DNA of 11,671 bases from Clostridiaceae bacterium (GTDB lineage: Bacteria; Bacillota; Clostridia; Oscillospirales; Acutalibacteraceae). Numbering within the stretch: position 1 is the first letter of the stretch; each line of letters begins with the position of its first letter. Of the stretch, positions 1 through 6,155 are shown in pieces. The notes below the pieces were generated by a model, which was not told the origin of the DNA, did no database searches, and was given only the letters and a program-made list of their open reading frames with translations. The stretch covers positions 1 to 11,671 of the forward strand of contig JAEDKI010000048.1 in NCBI GenBank assembly GCA_016295895.1. Direction: 5' to 3'. A program made the position numbers and the translations under genes.

Positions 1-2
1 TA

Positions 3-983
3 TTATTCCCACTCAATCGTTCCGCAGGGCTTGGGAGTGAGGTCATAGAGGACTCTGTTAACTCCGTCAATTTCGGTGGTGATGCGCTTGGTGACGGTTT
101 CAAGGACATCATAGGGGATGCGCTCGATTGTTGCCGTCATGGCGTCAACGGTATTGACTGCACGGATAATGACAGGATAAGCAAAGGTGCGTGCATCGTT
201 CTTTACGCCGACCGATTTGAAATCGGGAACAGCGGTGAAATACTGCCAGACCTTTCCGGCAAGTCCGTTTTTATCGAATTCCTCACGGAGAATTGCGTCC
301 GATTCACGAACAAGCTCAAGTCTTTCTCTTGTGATGGCTCCGAGGCAGCGAACTCCGAGACCGGGGCCGGGGAACGGCTGACGGTAAACCATGTTATCGG
401 GCAGACCGAGAGCTTTGCCGACAACTCTGACTTCGTCCTTGAAAAGGAATTTCAAAGGTTCAACAAGCTCAAATTGAAGATCCTCGGGCAGACCGCCGAC
501 ATTGTGGTGAGCCTTGACAGGACCTGATTCAAGAATGTCGGGATAAATCGTTCCCTGTGCAAGGAACTCAATTCCGTCAAGCTTTCTTGCTTCTTCTTCA
601 AAAACTCTGATGAACTCTGCGCCGATGATTTTTCTTTTCTTCTCAGGCTCTGCAACGCCTGCAAGTTTATCAAGAAAACGGTCAACCGCATCAACATAAA
701 CAAGATTTGCATCCATCTGATTGCGGAAAACTTCAATAACCTGCTCGGGCTCGCCCTTACGGAGCAGACCGTGGTTAACATGAACGCAGACAAGCTGTTT
801 GCCGACTGCTTCAATAAGGAGAGCGGCAACAACGGATGAATCAACGCCGCCCGAGAGAGCGAGAAGAACTTTTTTATCGCCTATCTGATCACGCAGAGCC
901 TTAACCTGCTCATCAATGAATGCTTTTGCAAGCTCGGGAGTGTTAATGCGCTGCATGGTTTCGGGTCTTTTATTATTGCTCAT
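3..983 (-). CDS. guaA: GMP synthase, ATP-pyrophosphatase (synthetase) subunit, no glutaminase domain
   Basis: This enzyme aminates XMP to GMP using ATP and ammonia, the last step of guanine nucleotide synthesis, in the cytoplasm. The 326-residue protein has the N-type ATP-pyrophosphatase loop SGGVDSS at residues 44-50, the QGTIYPDI segment at 143-150, FPGPGLGVR at 204-212 and the conserved C-terminal tail KPCGTIEWE. These cover the synthetase and dimerisation domains. The usual bacterial GuaA has about 510-525 residues because a class I glutaminase domain comes first; that domain is absent. The start is genuine and not a truncation: GGAGGA (991-996) sits 7 bases before the ATG, and the stop of the upstream gene lies only 19 bases away. 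The form resembles the two-subunit archaeal enzyme, so a separate glutaminase subunit is expected elsewhere. It is probably co-transcribed with the CofE-like gene. Family assignment is very secure; the two-subunit reading is inference. Confidence 0.96.
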   Translation of the reverse strand: MSNNKRPETMQRINTPELAKAFIDEQVKALRDQIGDKKVLLALSGGVDSSVVAALLIEAVGKQLVCVHVNHGLLRKGEPEQVIEVFRNQMDANLVYVDAVDRFLDKLAGVAEPEKKRKIIGAEFIRVFEEEARKLDGIEFLAQGTIYPDILESGPVKAHHNVGGLPEDLQFELVEPLKFLFKDEVRVVGKALGLPDNMVYRQPFPGPGLGVRCLGAITRERLELVRESDAILREEFDKNGLAGKVWQYFTAVPDFKSVGVKNDARTFAYPVIIRAVNTVDAMTATIERIPYDVLETVTKRITTEIDGVNRVLYDLTPKPCGTIEWE

Positions 984-1002
984 TTATTTTTCCTCCGTTA
1001 AA

Positions 1003-2193
1003 TCAGTTGGTGTAGTTGTCAAAATATCCCTGAACGAGAACGACGGGAGTTCCCTTATCGCCCGAACCGCTTGTCAGGTCGCAGAGTGAGCCGATAAGGT
1101 CGGTGAACTGACGGGGAGTGGTTCCCTGAGATGCCATGTTTCCGACAAGGCTGCCTTCTTTTTCAGTGATTTTCTTTGAAATTGCAGATTTGAGCTCGTC
1201 TCCGCTCAAATCCTTGAAATCGTTGTCAGCAAGATATTTTAACTTCAGTTCGTTGGGCGTTCCTTTGAGGCCTTCGGTGTAAGCAGGGGAGACGCAGGGG
1301 TCTGCAAGCTCCCAAATCTTGCCCTGAGGGTCTTTGAATGCACCGTCGCCGTAGACCATAACCTCAACATGCTTGCCGCATGCCTGATTGATAAGCTCCT
1401 GAGTCTTCTTTACGAAAGGCTCGCAGTTTCTCGGGAAAAGCTTAACGCTGTTTTCCGTTGATTTGTTTGAACCGAGAAGACCGAACGCTTCGTTAAATCC
1501 GCTTCCGTTAACGGAGTGATTGAGAATATCGTCAAGACCGCAGACGGTTTTGGCTCCTGCGGCTTTAAGCAGACGCTTTGTTCTTGCTCTTGTGTGAATG
1601 TCGCAGGTGAGAACGCAATCGGTGTAATCAAGAATGCTCTTTGCCTGATTTGAGAAAATTATTTCACATTCAGCGCCCGATTCCCTGATGATGCTTGCAT
1701 AGTAGTCAACATAGTCAACGCCGGTGAACTCATGCTTGTTTTCGCCGAAAAGCTCACGGTATTTTTCAAGCGTGAGAACATCGCTGTAGGGATTGACTCC
1801 GGCTTCGTCAAGCTGATCGAGCGTAATAAGATGATTGCCGACCTCATCGCTCGGATAGCTGAGCATGAGAACGATTTTTTCAGCGCCCATTGCAATGCCT
1901 TTCAAGCAGATTGCAAAACGGTTTCTTGAAAGAATCGGGAAAATTACGCCGACGGTTTTGCCGCCGAGCTTTTCTCTGACATCCTGTGCGATAGCGTCAA
2001 TGCTTGCGTAGTTGCCCTGACTTCTTGCAACGATTGATTCGGTAACTGCGATAACATCTCTGTCTCTCAGCTCAAATCCGTCGCATTTTGCGGCATCGAT
2101 TACGCTGTCGCAGACGATTTTTGCAAGATCGTCACCCTCACGGATGATGGGGCAACGAATGCCTCTTGATATTGTGCCTGTTTTTCTTTCCAT
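1003..2193 (-). CDS. CofE-like protein (F420-0:L-glutamate ligase family), function unknown here
   Basis: The 396-residue protein resembles the F420_ligase family (CofE), whose known members add L-glutamate to coenzyme F420-0 using GTP. Similar segments are LRDRDVIAVTESIVARSQG near residues 42-60, the glycine-rich MVYGDGAFKDPQGKIW region near 279-294, and DCVLTCDIHTRARTKRLLK near 192-210. Characterised CofE proteins have about 250 residues, so this one carries roughly 150 extra, mostly C-terminal, including MASQGTTPRQFTDLIG near 353-368. Clostridia of this type are not known to make F420, and no other F420 gene is in the window, so the substrate is probably different. I place the start at 2193 and not at the in-frame ATG at 2244, because AGGAGG stands 10 bases before 2193 while a promoter -10 box ends 5 bases before 2244. 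The gene lies 19 bases upstream of guaA. Family membership is fairly secure; the reaction is not known. Confidence 0.75.
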   Translation of the reverse strand: MERKTGTISRGIRCPIIREGDDLAKIVCDSVIDAAKCDGFELRDRDVIAVTESIVARSQGNYASIDAIAQDVREKLGGKTVGVIFPILSRNRFAICLKGIAMGAEKIVLMLSYPSDEVGNHLITLDQLDEAGVNPYSDVLTLEKYRELFGENKHEFTGVDYVDYYASIIRESGAECEIIFSNQAKSILDYTDCVLTCDIHTRARTKRLLKAAGAKTVCGLDDILNHSVNGSGFNEAFGLLGSNKSTENSVKLFPRNCEPFVKKTQELINQACGKHVEVMVYGDGAFKDPQGKIWELADPCVSPAYTEGLKGTPNELKLKYLADNDFKDLSGDELKSAISKKITEKEGSLVGNMASQGTTPRQFTDLIGSLCDLTSGSGDKGTPVVLVQGYFDNYTN

Positions 2194-2203
2194 CGGAAGC
2201 AGA

Positions 2204-2209
2204 CCTCCT
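2204..2209 (-). promoter_or_regulatory. Shine-Dalgarno site that fixes the CofE-like start at 2193
   Basis: The minus strand reads AGGAGG here, 10 bases before the ATG at 2191-2193. The earlier in-frame ATG at 2242-2244 has only A-rich sequence before it and no ribosome binding site. If the longer frame were used, this site would fall inside the codons for Leu-Gly-Gly. Confidence 0.8.
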
Positions 2210-2249
2210 AAAATTTCTAACACATCGGCTTTGAAAAAAGCCATTTATC

Positions 2250-2278
2250 ATTTTAACATCTTTTTTTCTCTAAATCAA
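2250..2278 (-). promoter_or_regulatory. Sigma-A-type promoter for cofE-like and guaA
   Basis: On the minus strand TTGATT (2278-2273) and TAAAAT (2255-2250) are separated by exactly 17 bases of A-rich DNA. Transcription would begin at about 2243-2244, giving a leader of about 50 bases before the start at 2193. The position directly after the hairpin that follows the aminotransferase gene fits a separate transcription unit. It is identified by consensus match only. Confidence 0.6.
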
Positions 2279-2280
2279 GA

Positions 2281-2308
2281 GCAGCACTGCATATTATTGC
2301 CGTGCTGC
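2281..2308 (-). terminator. Hairpin after the aminotransferase gene, possible weak terminator
   Basis: GCAGCAC (2281-2287) pairs perfectly with GTGCTGC (2302-2308), and two further inner pairs (2289-2300, 2290-2299) are possible beyond one mismatch. It lies 10 bases after the aminotransferase stop. The minus-strand tail reads TCTTGATTT, which is only moderately T-rich and overlaps the next promoter's -35 box. It may attenuate transcription instead of ending it. Confidence 0.45.
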
Positions 2309-2317
2309 CCCGGTAAA

Positions 2318-3526
2318 TTAATATTTTTCGAGAAAATCAGCAAGTTTTCCGACCGCATTTCTGAGAGTTTCAAGGTTTGGAAGATATACTATTCTGAAAT
2401 GGTCGGGCTTGTTCCAATGGAATCCCGTGCCGCAGGTTACGAGGATTTTCTTTTCACGAAGCAAATCAAGAGTGAATTTTTCATCATCGGTGATGTTGAA
2501 TTTCTTGGTGTCAAGCTTCGGGAAAATGTAGAATGCCGCTTTCGGCTTCTTTGCCGAAACGCCGGGAATTGAATTCAAAGCTTCATAGATGTAGTTTCTC
2601 TGTTCGTATATTCTTCCGCCGGGCTGAAGAATTGCGTCGCCCGACTGAGTGCCGCCGAGAGCGGTCTGAATAACGCTCTGAGCGGGAACATTGGAGCAAA
2701 GGCGCATCGATGAAAGAAGATTCAGACCTTCGATATATCCCTTTGCATGGGATTTGTCGCCCGCAAGGCACATCCAGCCGACACGGTATCCGGCAATTTT
2801 ATGCGATTTTGATAAACCGTTGAAGCAGACAGTCAATAAATCGGGCGCAAGAGAAGCAATTGCAATGTGCTCCTCGCCGTCAAGCACAAGGCGGTCATAA
2901 ATCTCATCCGCAAAGATGATAAGGTCATTTTCACGGGCAACTTTGACAATTTGTTCAAGTACATCTTTTGAATAAAGCGCACCCGTCGGGTTGTTGGGGT
3001 TGATAATAACAATGCCTTTGGTGTTCGGAGTGATTTTCTTTTTGATATCATCAATATCGGGGTTCCAGTCCGCTTCTTCGTCGCAGAGATAATGAACCGC
3101 CGTTCCGCCAGCAAGAGTAACCGAAGCCGTCCAGAGCGGATAATCGGGCATCGGCACAAGAATTTCGTCGCCCGTGTCAAGCAAGCCCTGCATCGACATG
3201 GTTATAAGCTCGCTGACTCCGTTGCCGGTGTATATATCGTTTATTCCGACATTCGGGATTTTTTTGAGCTGGCAATACTGCATGATTGCTTTTCTTGCCG
3301 AGAATAATCCTTTTGAATCCGAGTAGCCCTCGGTTGATCTGAGATTATATATCATATCAACAACAACCTCGTCGGGGGCTGTGAAGCCGAACGGAGCGGG
3401 ATTGCCGATGTTAAGCTTCAGAATATCGATTCCGTTTGCTTCCATTCGGTTTGCTTCGTCCATGACGGGTCCTCTGATATCATAACAAACATTATCAAGC
3501 TTTTTTGATTTTTCGAATTTTCTCAT
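2318..3526 (-). CDS. alaA: PLP-dependent class I aminotransferase, AlaA/AlaT-like (probable alanine aminotransferase)
   Basis: This is a fold-type I aminotransferase, most like the AlaA group (E. coli AlaA has 405 residues; this has 402) that interconverts pyruvate plus glutamate with alanine plus 2-oxoglutarate in the cytoplasm. It has the substrate-site segment LNIGNPAPFGF (38-48), NPNNPTG (176-182) with the PLP-contacting Asn, DEIY (207-210) with the PLP-ring Asp/Tyr, the Schiff-base Lys240 in GLSKSHKIAGYRVGW, and the carboxylate-binding Arg378 in HFRIVYLP. Lys240 is at the position I recall for E. coli AlaA. The start has AGGAG 10 bases upstream. It follows the sugar kinase gene by 27 bases, so is probably transcribed with nanE-nanK, although the pathways have no obvious link beyond pyruvate, the product of sialic acid cleavage. 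The fold and aminotransferase role are certain; alanine preference is by resemblance only, and aspartate or another amino acid cannot be excluded. Confidence 0.88.
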   Translation of the reverse strand: MRKFEKSKKLDNVCYDIRGPVMDEANRMEANGIDILKLNIGNPAPFGFTAPDEVVVDMIYNLRSTEGYSDSKGLFSARKAIMQYCQLKKIPNVGINDIYTGNGVSELITMSMQGLLDTGDEILVPMPDYPLWTASVTLAGGTAVHYLCDEEADWNPDIDDIKKKITPNTKGIVIINPNNPTGALYSKDVLEQIVKVARENDLIIFADEIYDRLVLDGEEHIAIASLAPDLLTVCFNGLSKSHKIAGYRVGWMCLAGDKSHAKGYIEGLNLLSSMRLCSNVPAQSVIQTALGGTQSGDAILQPGGRIYEQRNYIYEALNSIPGVSAKKPKAAFYIFPKLDTKKFNITDDEKFTLDLLREKKILVTCGTGFHWNKPDHFRIVYLPNLETLRNAVGKLADFLEKY

Positions 3527-3553
3527 TTAATTATTTCTCCTGAATGATAAAAA

Positions 3554-4429
3554 CTATATTTTGCTTGCAAGATAGGCTGCGCCGAGCTTGCCTGCACTGT
3601 TGCCTGCCGCCGCCTTAACGGCTTTGACATTCTTAAAGCTCAACATGAGAGATGATTGAAGCTTTATATTAATTTCATCAATAATATAATTCTCGTTCAT
3701 TATTCCGCCGCCGAGAACAATGAGCGAAGGATTGAAAATATAAATAAGGCTTTTAAGACCGATGACGATTTCGTCAATCCAACCGTCAATCAGCTTTCTG
3801 ATTTCGGGATTATCAAAGCATTCAAACACTTCTTTGCCGTTGACGGGGCGGGAGAGAAGCTTTTCTGCCGATTTGACAAGCGCTTTTGCAGAAGCATAAG
3901 TTTCGTAACATCCCTCGCCTCCGCAGGTGCATTTTCTGCCGCCTGCGTGAGTGATTAAATGGCCGACTTCTCCTGCGGCAAATGCGGTGCCTCTGTATAA
4001 TTCACCGTTTATGAATATTCCGCCGCCGATTCCCGTGCCGTAGGTCAAGCAGATAAAATCGGAATAGCCCTTTGCCGCTCCGAATAAAGCTTCGCCTAAA
4101 GCGGCGCAGTTAACATCGTTTTCAACCGCCGTGGGAATACCTGTTTCGGTTTCAACGGTTTCTTTTATTTTTGTTCCCGTATAATTCGGAATATTATCGG
4201 AGGCAAAGATGATTTCACCTTTGGCGCTGTTGACCTGACCTGCGGTTGAAATGCCGACTCTGTCGATTCCGTCATAGCTTTTTATGATTTCAACAACACG
4301 GCTTATTATCGCCTTGCCGCCTTCCTGCGCATTTGTCGGAACGGAATTTTGGTCGCTGAGATTAAAATATTCATCGCAAAGAGCATATTTTATTTCCGTT
4401 CCGCCGATGTCGAATGCAAGAATTTTCAT
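3554..4429 (-). CDS. nanK: ROK-family sugar kinase, probable N-acetylmannosamine kinase
   Basis: ROK kinases phosphorylate free hexoses or N-acetylhexosamines with ATP. The 291-residue length equals that of E. coli NanK. The phosphate-binding motif DIGGT is at 7-11, the catalytic Asp is D105 in VENDVNC, the second phosphate motif GTGIGGG is at 131-137, and the zinc site is complete with H157 and C167, C169, C174 in CTCGGEGC. There is no N-terminal helix-turn-helix, so it is an enzyme and not a ROK repressor. The ATG overlaps the nanE stop in a 4-base ATGA (4426-4429), with GAGGAG inside the end of nanE as ribosome site, implying translational coupling. That pairing is the main reason for the NanK call: ManNAc kinase and ManNAc-6-P epimerase act in succession. 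No sialate lyase or transporter is in the window. Glucokinase activity is the alternative. Confidence 0.8.
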   Translation of the reverse strand: MKILAFDIGGTEIKYALCDEYFNLSDQNSVPTNAQEGGKAIISRVVEIIKSYDGIDRVGISTAGQVNSAKGEIIFASDNIPNYTGTKIKETVETETGIPTAVENDVNCAALGEALFGAAKGYSDFICLTYGTGIGGGIFINGELYRGTAFAAGEVGHLITHAGGRKCTCGGEGCYETYASAKALVKSAEKLLSRPVNGKEVFECFDNPEIRKLIDGWIDEIVIGLKSLIYIFNPSLIVLGGGIMNENYIIDEINIKLQSSLMLSFKNVKAVKAAAGNSAGKLGAAYLASKI

Positions 4430-5130
4430 TTAAGCTCCTCCAAAGCGTTAACGAAACGACGGGTTATATCCCTCGGTCTTGTTATTGCCGTGCCGACCAC
4501 CGCCGCATGAGCACCGTTTCTGAATGCTTCAACAAGCTGATCGGGCGACCAGATTCCGCCTTCTGCAATGACCGTTGCGCCGAGCTCGGAGCTGTAACGG
4601 CGCATGAGGTTGAAATCGGGCAGAGAATTTCCCTTGGTGTAAGGTGTGTAGCCGCTCATGGTCGTTCCGAGCAGATCAAAACCAAGCTCAAGAGCAAGCT
4701 TGCCCTCCTCAAAACAGCTTGTGTCCGCCATGAAAAGCTGATCGGGATATTTCTTTCTGACCTCTTTGAAAAAATCGGACAGACTAATCCCTCCGGGTCT
4801 GAGCCTGTTTGTTGCGTCAAGAGCGATGATTTCACAACCGATTTCCGCAAGGGCGTCAACCTCTTTCATGGTCGGAGTTATATAGACATCGCTGTCAGGG
4901 TATTCTTCTTTGATGATTCCGATAATCGGCAGGCTGACTCTTTCTCTGATAGCCTCAATGTCAACAACGGTATTTGCTCTGATTCCGACGGCACCGCCGA
5001 GAAACGCGGCATAAGCCATTTTGCTCATAATATAGCTGTCATGCAACGGCTCTGTTGACAGGGCTTGGCAGGAAACAATGAGTCCGCCTTTGATTTGATT
5101 TAAAACTTGTTCGTTATTTATCTTATCCAT
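4426..5130 (-). CDS. nanE: N-acetylmannosamine-6-phosphate 2-epimerase
   Basis: NanE converts ManNAc-6-phosphate to GlcNAc-6-phosphate in the cytoplasm, feeding sialic acid or ManNAc into amino sugar catabolism. The product is a single TIM barrel of 234 residues (E. coli NanE has about 229). The LSTEPLHDS motif (25-33) shapes the substrate pocket, the catalytic Lys is K74 in GIIKEEY, and the catalytic Glu is E190 in IAEGGIW. Their spacing matches the Lys/Glu pair known from Clostridium perfringens NanE. An ALDATNR segment (103-109) and VGTAITRP (212-219, phosphate binding) are also typical. A TTG codon lies two codons upstream (5136), but ATG 5130 is preferred. No Shine-Dalgarno is visible, and a promoter ends just before this ATG, so the message may be leaderless. 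It is the first gene of the leftward unit, overlapping nanK by 4 bases. Confidence 0.95.
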   Translation of the reverse strand: MDKINNEQVLNQIKGGLIVSCQALSTEPLHDSYIMSKMAYAAFLGGAVGIRANTVVDIEAIRERVSLPIIGIIKEEYPDSDVYITPTMKEVDALAEIGCEIIALDATNRLRPGGISLSDFFKEVRKKYPDQLFMADTSCFEEGKLALELGFDLLGTTMSGYTPYTKGNSLPDFNLMRRYSSELGATVIAEGGIWSPDQLVEAFRNGAHAAVVGTAITRPRDITRRFVNALEELK

Positions 5131-5137
5131 GCTCAAA

Positions 5138-5166
5138 ATTATATATCATGAATATTAATAATTCAA
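5138..5166 (-). promoter_or_regulatory. Sigma-A-type promoter for nanE-nanK-aminotransferase
   Basis: On the minus strand TTGAAT (5166-5161) and TATAAT (5143-5138) are separated by exactly 17 bases. The predicted start of transcription is at about 5130-5131, on or one base before the nanE ATG, so there is virtually no leader. The -35 box is 30 bases from that of the opposing sigma-gene promoter. Confidence 0.7.
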
Positions 5167-5196
5167 CTTGTTTTCACAAAAATTTCTTTTTTTCAC

Positions 5197-5225
5197 TTGT
5201 TAGAACGGAATTAATGTGTTAAAAT
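5197..5225 (+). promoter_or_regulatory. Candidate promoter for the sigma factor gene
   Basis: TTGTTA (5197-5202) and TAAAAT (5220-5225) are separated by 17 bases. Transcription would start near 5232 and give a leader of about 125 bases containing two short palindromes. A second, weaker possibility is a -10-like TTTAAT or TAATAT at 5313-5320 without a well-spaced -35. No typical ECF self-promoter (GGAAC-type -35) was seen. Confidence 0.5.
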
Positions 5226-5267
5226 AATTTATATCCAAACAAATTTATAAAAAAACTGTAAGTTTAC

Positions 5268-5283
5268 AAATTGTTCACAATTT
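5268..5283. repeat. 16-bp palindrome, possible operator
   Basis: AAATTGT and ACAATTT are perfect inverted arms separated by TC, centred about 80 bases before the sigma factor start. The symmetric, short-spaced form is typical of a dimeric repressor site, but AT-rich DNA also produces such palindromes by chance. A second, weaker one, CACA/TGTG, lies at 5290-5301. Confidence 0.35.
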
Positions 5284-5322
5284 TTTTGTCACATTTTTGT
5301 GGTTTCGGGTGTTTTAATATTT

Positions 5323-5338
5323 AGAGAAGCAATTCTCT
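5323..5338 (+). promoter_or_regulatory. Small hairpin just before the sigma factor ribosome site
   Basis: AGAGAA and TTCTCT pair perfectly around the 4-base loop GCAA, a GNRA-type tetraloop. The hairpin ends 6 bases before the GGAAGG ribosome site (5345-5350), so it could affect initiation at the weak GTG start. The stem is short and no role is shown. Confidence 0.35.
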
Positions 5339-5356
5339 CTGAAAGGAAGGTTGCCC

Positions 5357-5845
5357 GTGTGTGCGGTAACTGCTCAGTATAATGACGAATTGCGTCATGT
5401 AGAATATGCCGTTGAAAAATACAGTCAAATGCTTTTTCGTATTTGTTATAATATATTGGAGAATAAACAGGATGCCGAGGACGCTGTTCAGGAAACTTTT
5501 CTGAAATATATGGTCAAGGCTCCGCTGTTTAAGGATTCCGATCACGAAAAAGCATGGCTTATTAAGGTTGCAACCAATGTCAGCAAGAACATCAGCCGTT
5601 ATAACAGCCGTCATGCGGCGGAGAATTTCGATGAACTGCGTGAAATCGGTATCAGAGACGATGACAGAGATGTTTTTGAGCTGATAATGAAGTTACCGCC
5701 TAAATACAGAATTGTTCTTGATTTATATTATATTGAGGGCTATAAAGCAAACTCAATTGCCGAAATCACGAACACTTCTCCGATAACTGTCAGAAAACGG
5801 CTTCAATACGGCCGCAAGATGCTCAAACGAGAGCTTGAGCTTTGA
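5357..5845 (+). CDS. ECF-type RNA polymerase sigma factor (sigma-70 family)
   Basis: The protein directs RNA polymerase to a specific promoter set. It has 162 residues and only sigma regions 2 and 4, the extracytoplasmic-function layout. Region 2 spans about residues 17-85 with the hallmark QDAEDAVQETFLK (38-50) and the promoter-melting segment AWLIKVATNVSKN (66-78). Region 4 spans about 110-160 with LPPKYRIVLDLYYIEGYK (113-130) and the helix-turn-helix ending in SPITVRKRLQYGRKMLKREL. I choose the GTG at 5357 because GGAAGG (5345-5350) stands 6 bases before it; the in-frame TTG at 5351 directly abuts that site. A small gene follows 14 bases after the stop and is probably its partner. No membrane anti-sigma factor is seen. 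What it controls cannot be read from the window. Confidence 0.92.
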   Translation: MCAVTAQYNDELRHVEYAVEKYSQMLFRICYNILENKQDAEDAVQETFLKYMVKAPLFKDSDHEKAWLIKVATNVSKNISRYNSRHAAENFDELREIGIRDDDRDVFELIMKLPPKYRIVLDLYYIEGYKANSIAEITNTSPITVRKRLQYGRKMLKRELEL

Positions 5846-5859
5846 AAGGAATGATTTGA

Positions 5860-6039
5860 ATGAAACCTAACAATCCCATAAGTAAATATGTCAGGGTAAT
5901 GAGCTGCATCGATATTGATGAGCAAGCTAAACAACAAATCATCAAGAATTGCGCCCGTTACAGCACGATGAAGAAAATCAAAGCGGGCAGATTCAAGTTG
6001 ACCGCCGTAAAAAAAGACAGAACGCTTGATAAAGTTTAA
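5860..6039 (+). CDS. 59-residue protein downstream of the ECF sigma factor, possible mini anti-sigma
   Basis: This small frame starts at ATG 5860 with AAAGGA 9 bases upstream and ends at TAA 6037-6039, directly before a strong terminator, so it is the last gene of the sigma factor unit. The product is basic (many Lys/Arg, mostly in the second half), has no hydrophobic stretch long enough for a membrane helix, and contains two cysteines (C16, C31). The middle part, with SCIDIDEQAKQQIIKNCARY, looks like a short amphipathic helical unit. It loosely resembles the cytoplasmic N-terminal helices of longer clostridial anti-sigma proteins that bind the sigma factor. That resemblance is by eye and not decisive. 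I do not recognise a named family. Translation is plausible from the ribosome site, position and codon pattern; function as a sigma regulator is inference from location. Confidence 0.7.
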   Translation: MKPNNPISKYVRVMSCIDIDEQAKQQIIKNCARYSTMKKIKAGRFKLTAVKKDRTLDKV

Positions 6040-6055
6040 GTTTAATAATTGATTT

Positions 6056-6087
6056 ATAGCGGAGCTTTCGGGCTTCGCTATTTTTAT
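6056..6087 (+). terminator. Intrinsic terminator after the sigma factor unit
   Basis: ATAGCGGAGC (6056-6065) pairs with GCTTCGCTAT (6072-6081) over 10 positions with one G-T wobble, closing the loop TTTCGG, and is followed by TTTTATTT. It lies 16 bases after the stop of the 59-residue gene and separates it from the acyltransferase operon. Confidence 0.88.
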
Positions 6088-6105
6088 TTATGGAAACCTT
6101 TATGT

Positions 6106-6127
6106 CAAAAAGCGAACTTGCTTTTTG
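6106..6127. other. A/T hairpin in the acyltransferase leader
   Basis: CAAAAAGC (6106-6113) and GCTTTTTG (6120-6127) are perfect 8-base inverted arms around a 6-base loop. It may back up the preceding terminator or be part of the leader of the acyltransferase operon. I found no convincing -35/-10 pair between the terminator and 6156, so the operon's promoter remains unidentified. Confidence 0.3.
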
Positions 6128-6155
6128 TGCAATTTTACCAAATGGAGGACAAAAG

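Noticed and set aside
3..983. Truncated or edge-cut full-length guaA
   Set aside because: The gene's 5' end is inside the window, with a good ribosome site and an adjacent upstream gene, so the missing domain is not due to the window edge.
2144..2572. 142-codon plus-strand frame across the aminotransferase/CofE-like junction
   Set aside because: It overlaps two well-supported minus-strand genes and a hairpin and promoter, and the translation resembles no family.
4414..5058. Long open frame (214 codons) on the plus strand opposite nanE
   Set aside because: It lies fully antisense to a clear NanE, shows no recognisable domain and no suitable ribosome site; it reflects the codon pattern of the real gene.
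5161..5356. Small gene or CRISPR/leader RNA in the AT-rich divergent region
   Set aside because: No frame with a ribosome site, no regularly spaced repeats and no known RNA motif; only promoters and short palindromes are supported.
6090..6155. N-terminal extension of the first acyltransferase from ATG 6090
   Set aside because: That ATG directly follows the terminator tail, has no ribosome site, and the 22 extra residues do not match PlsC proteins; GGAGGA before 6156 decides the start.
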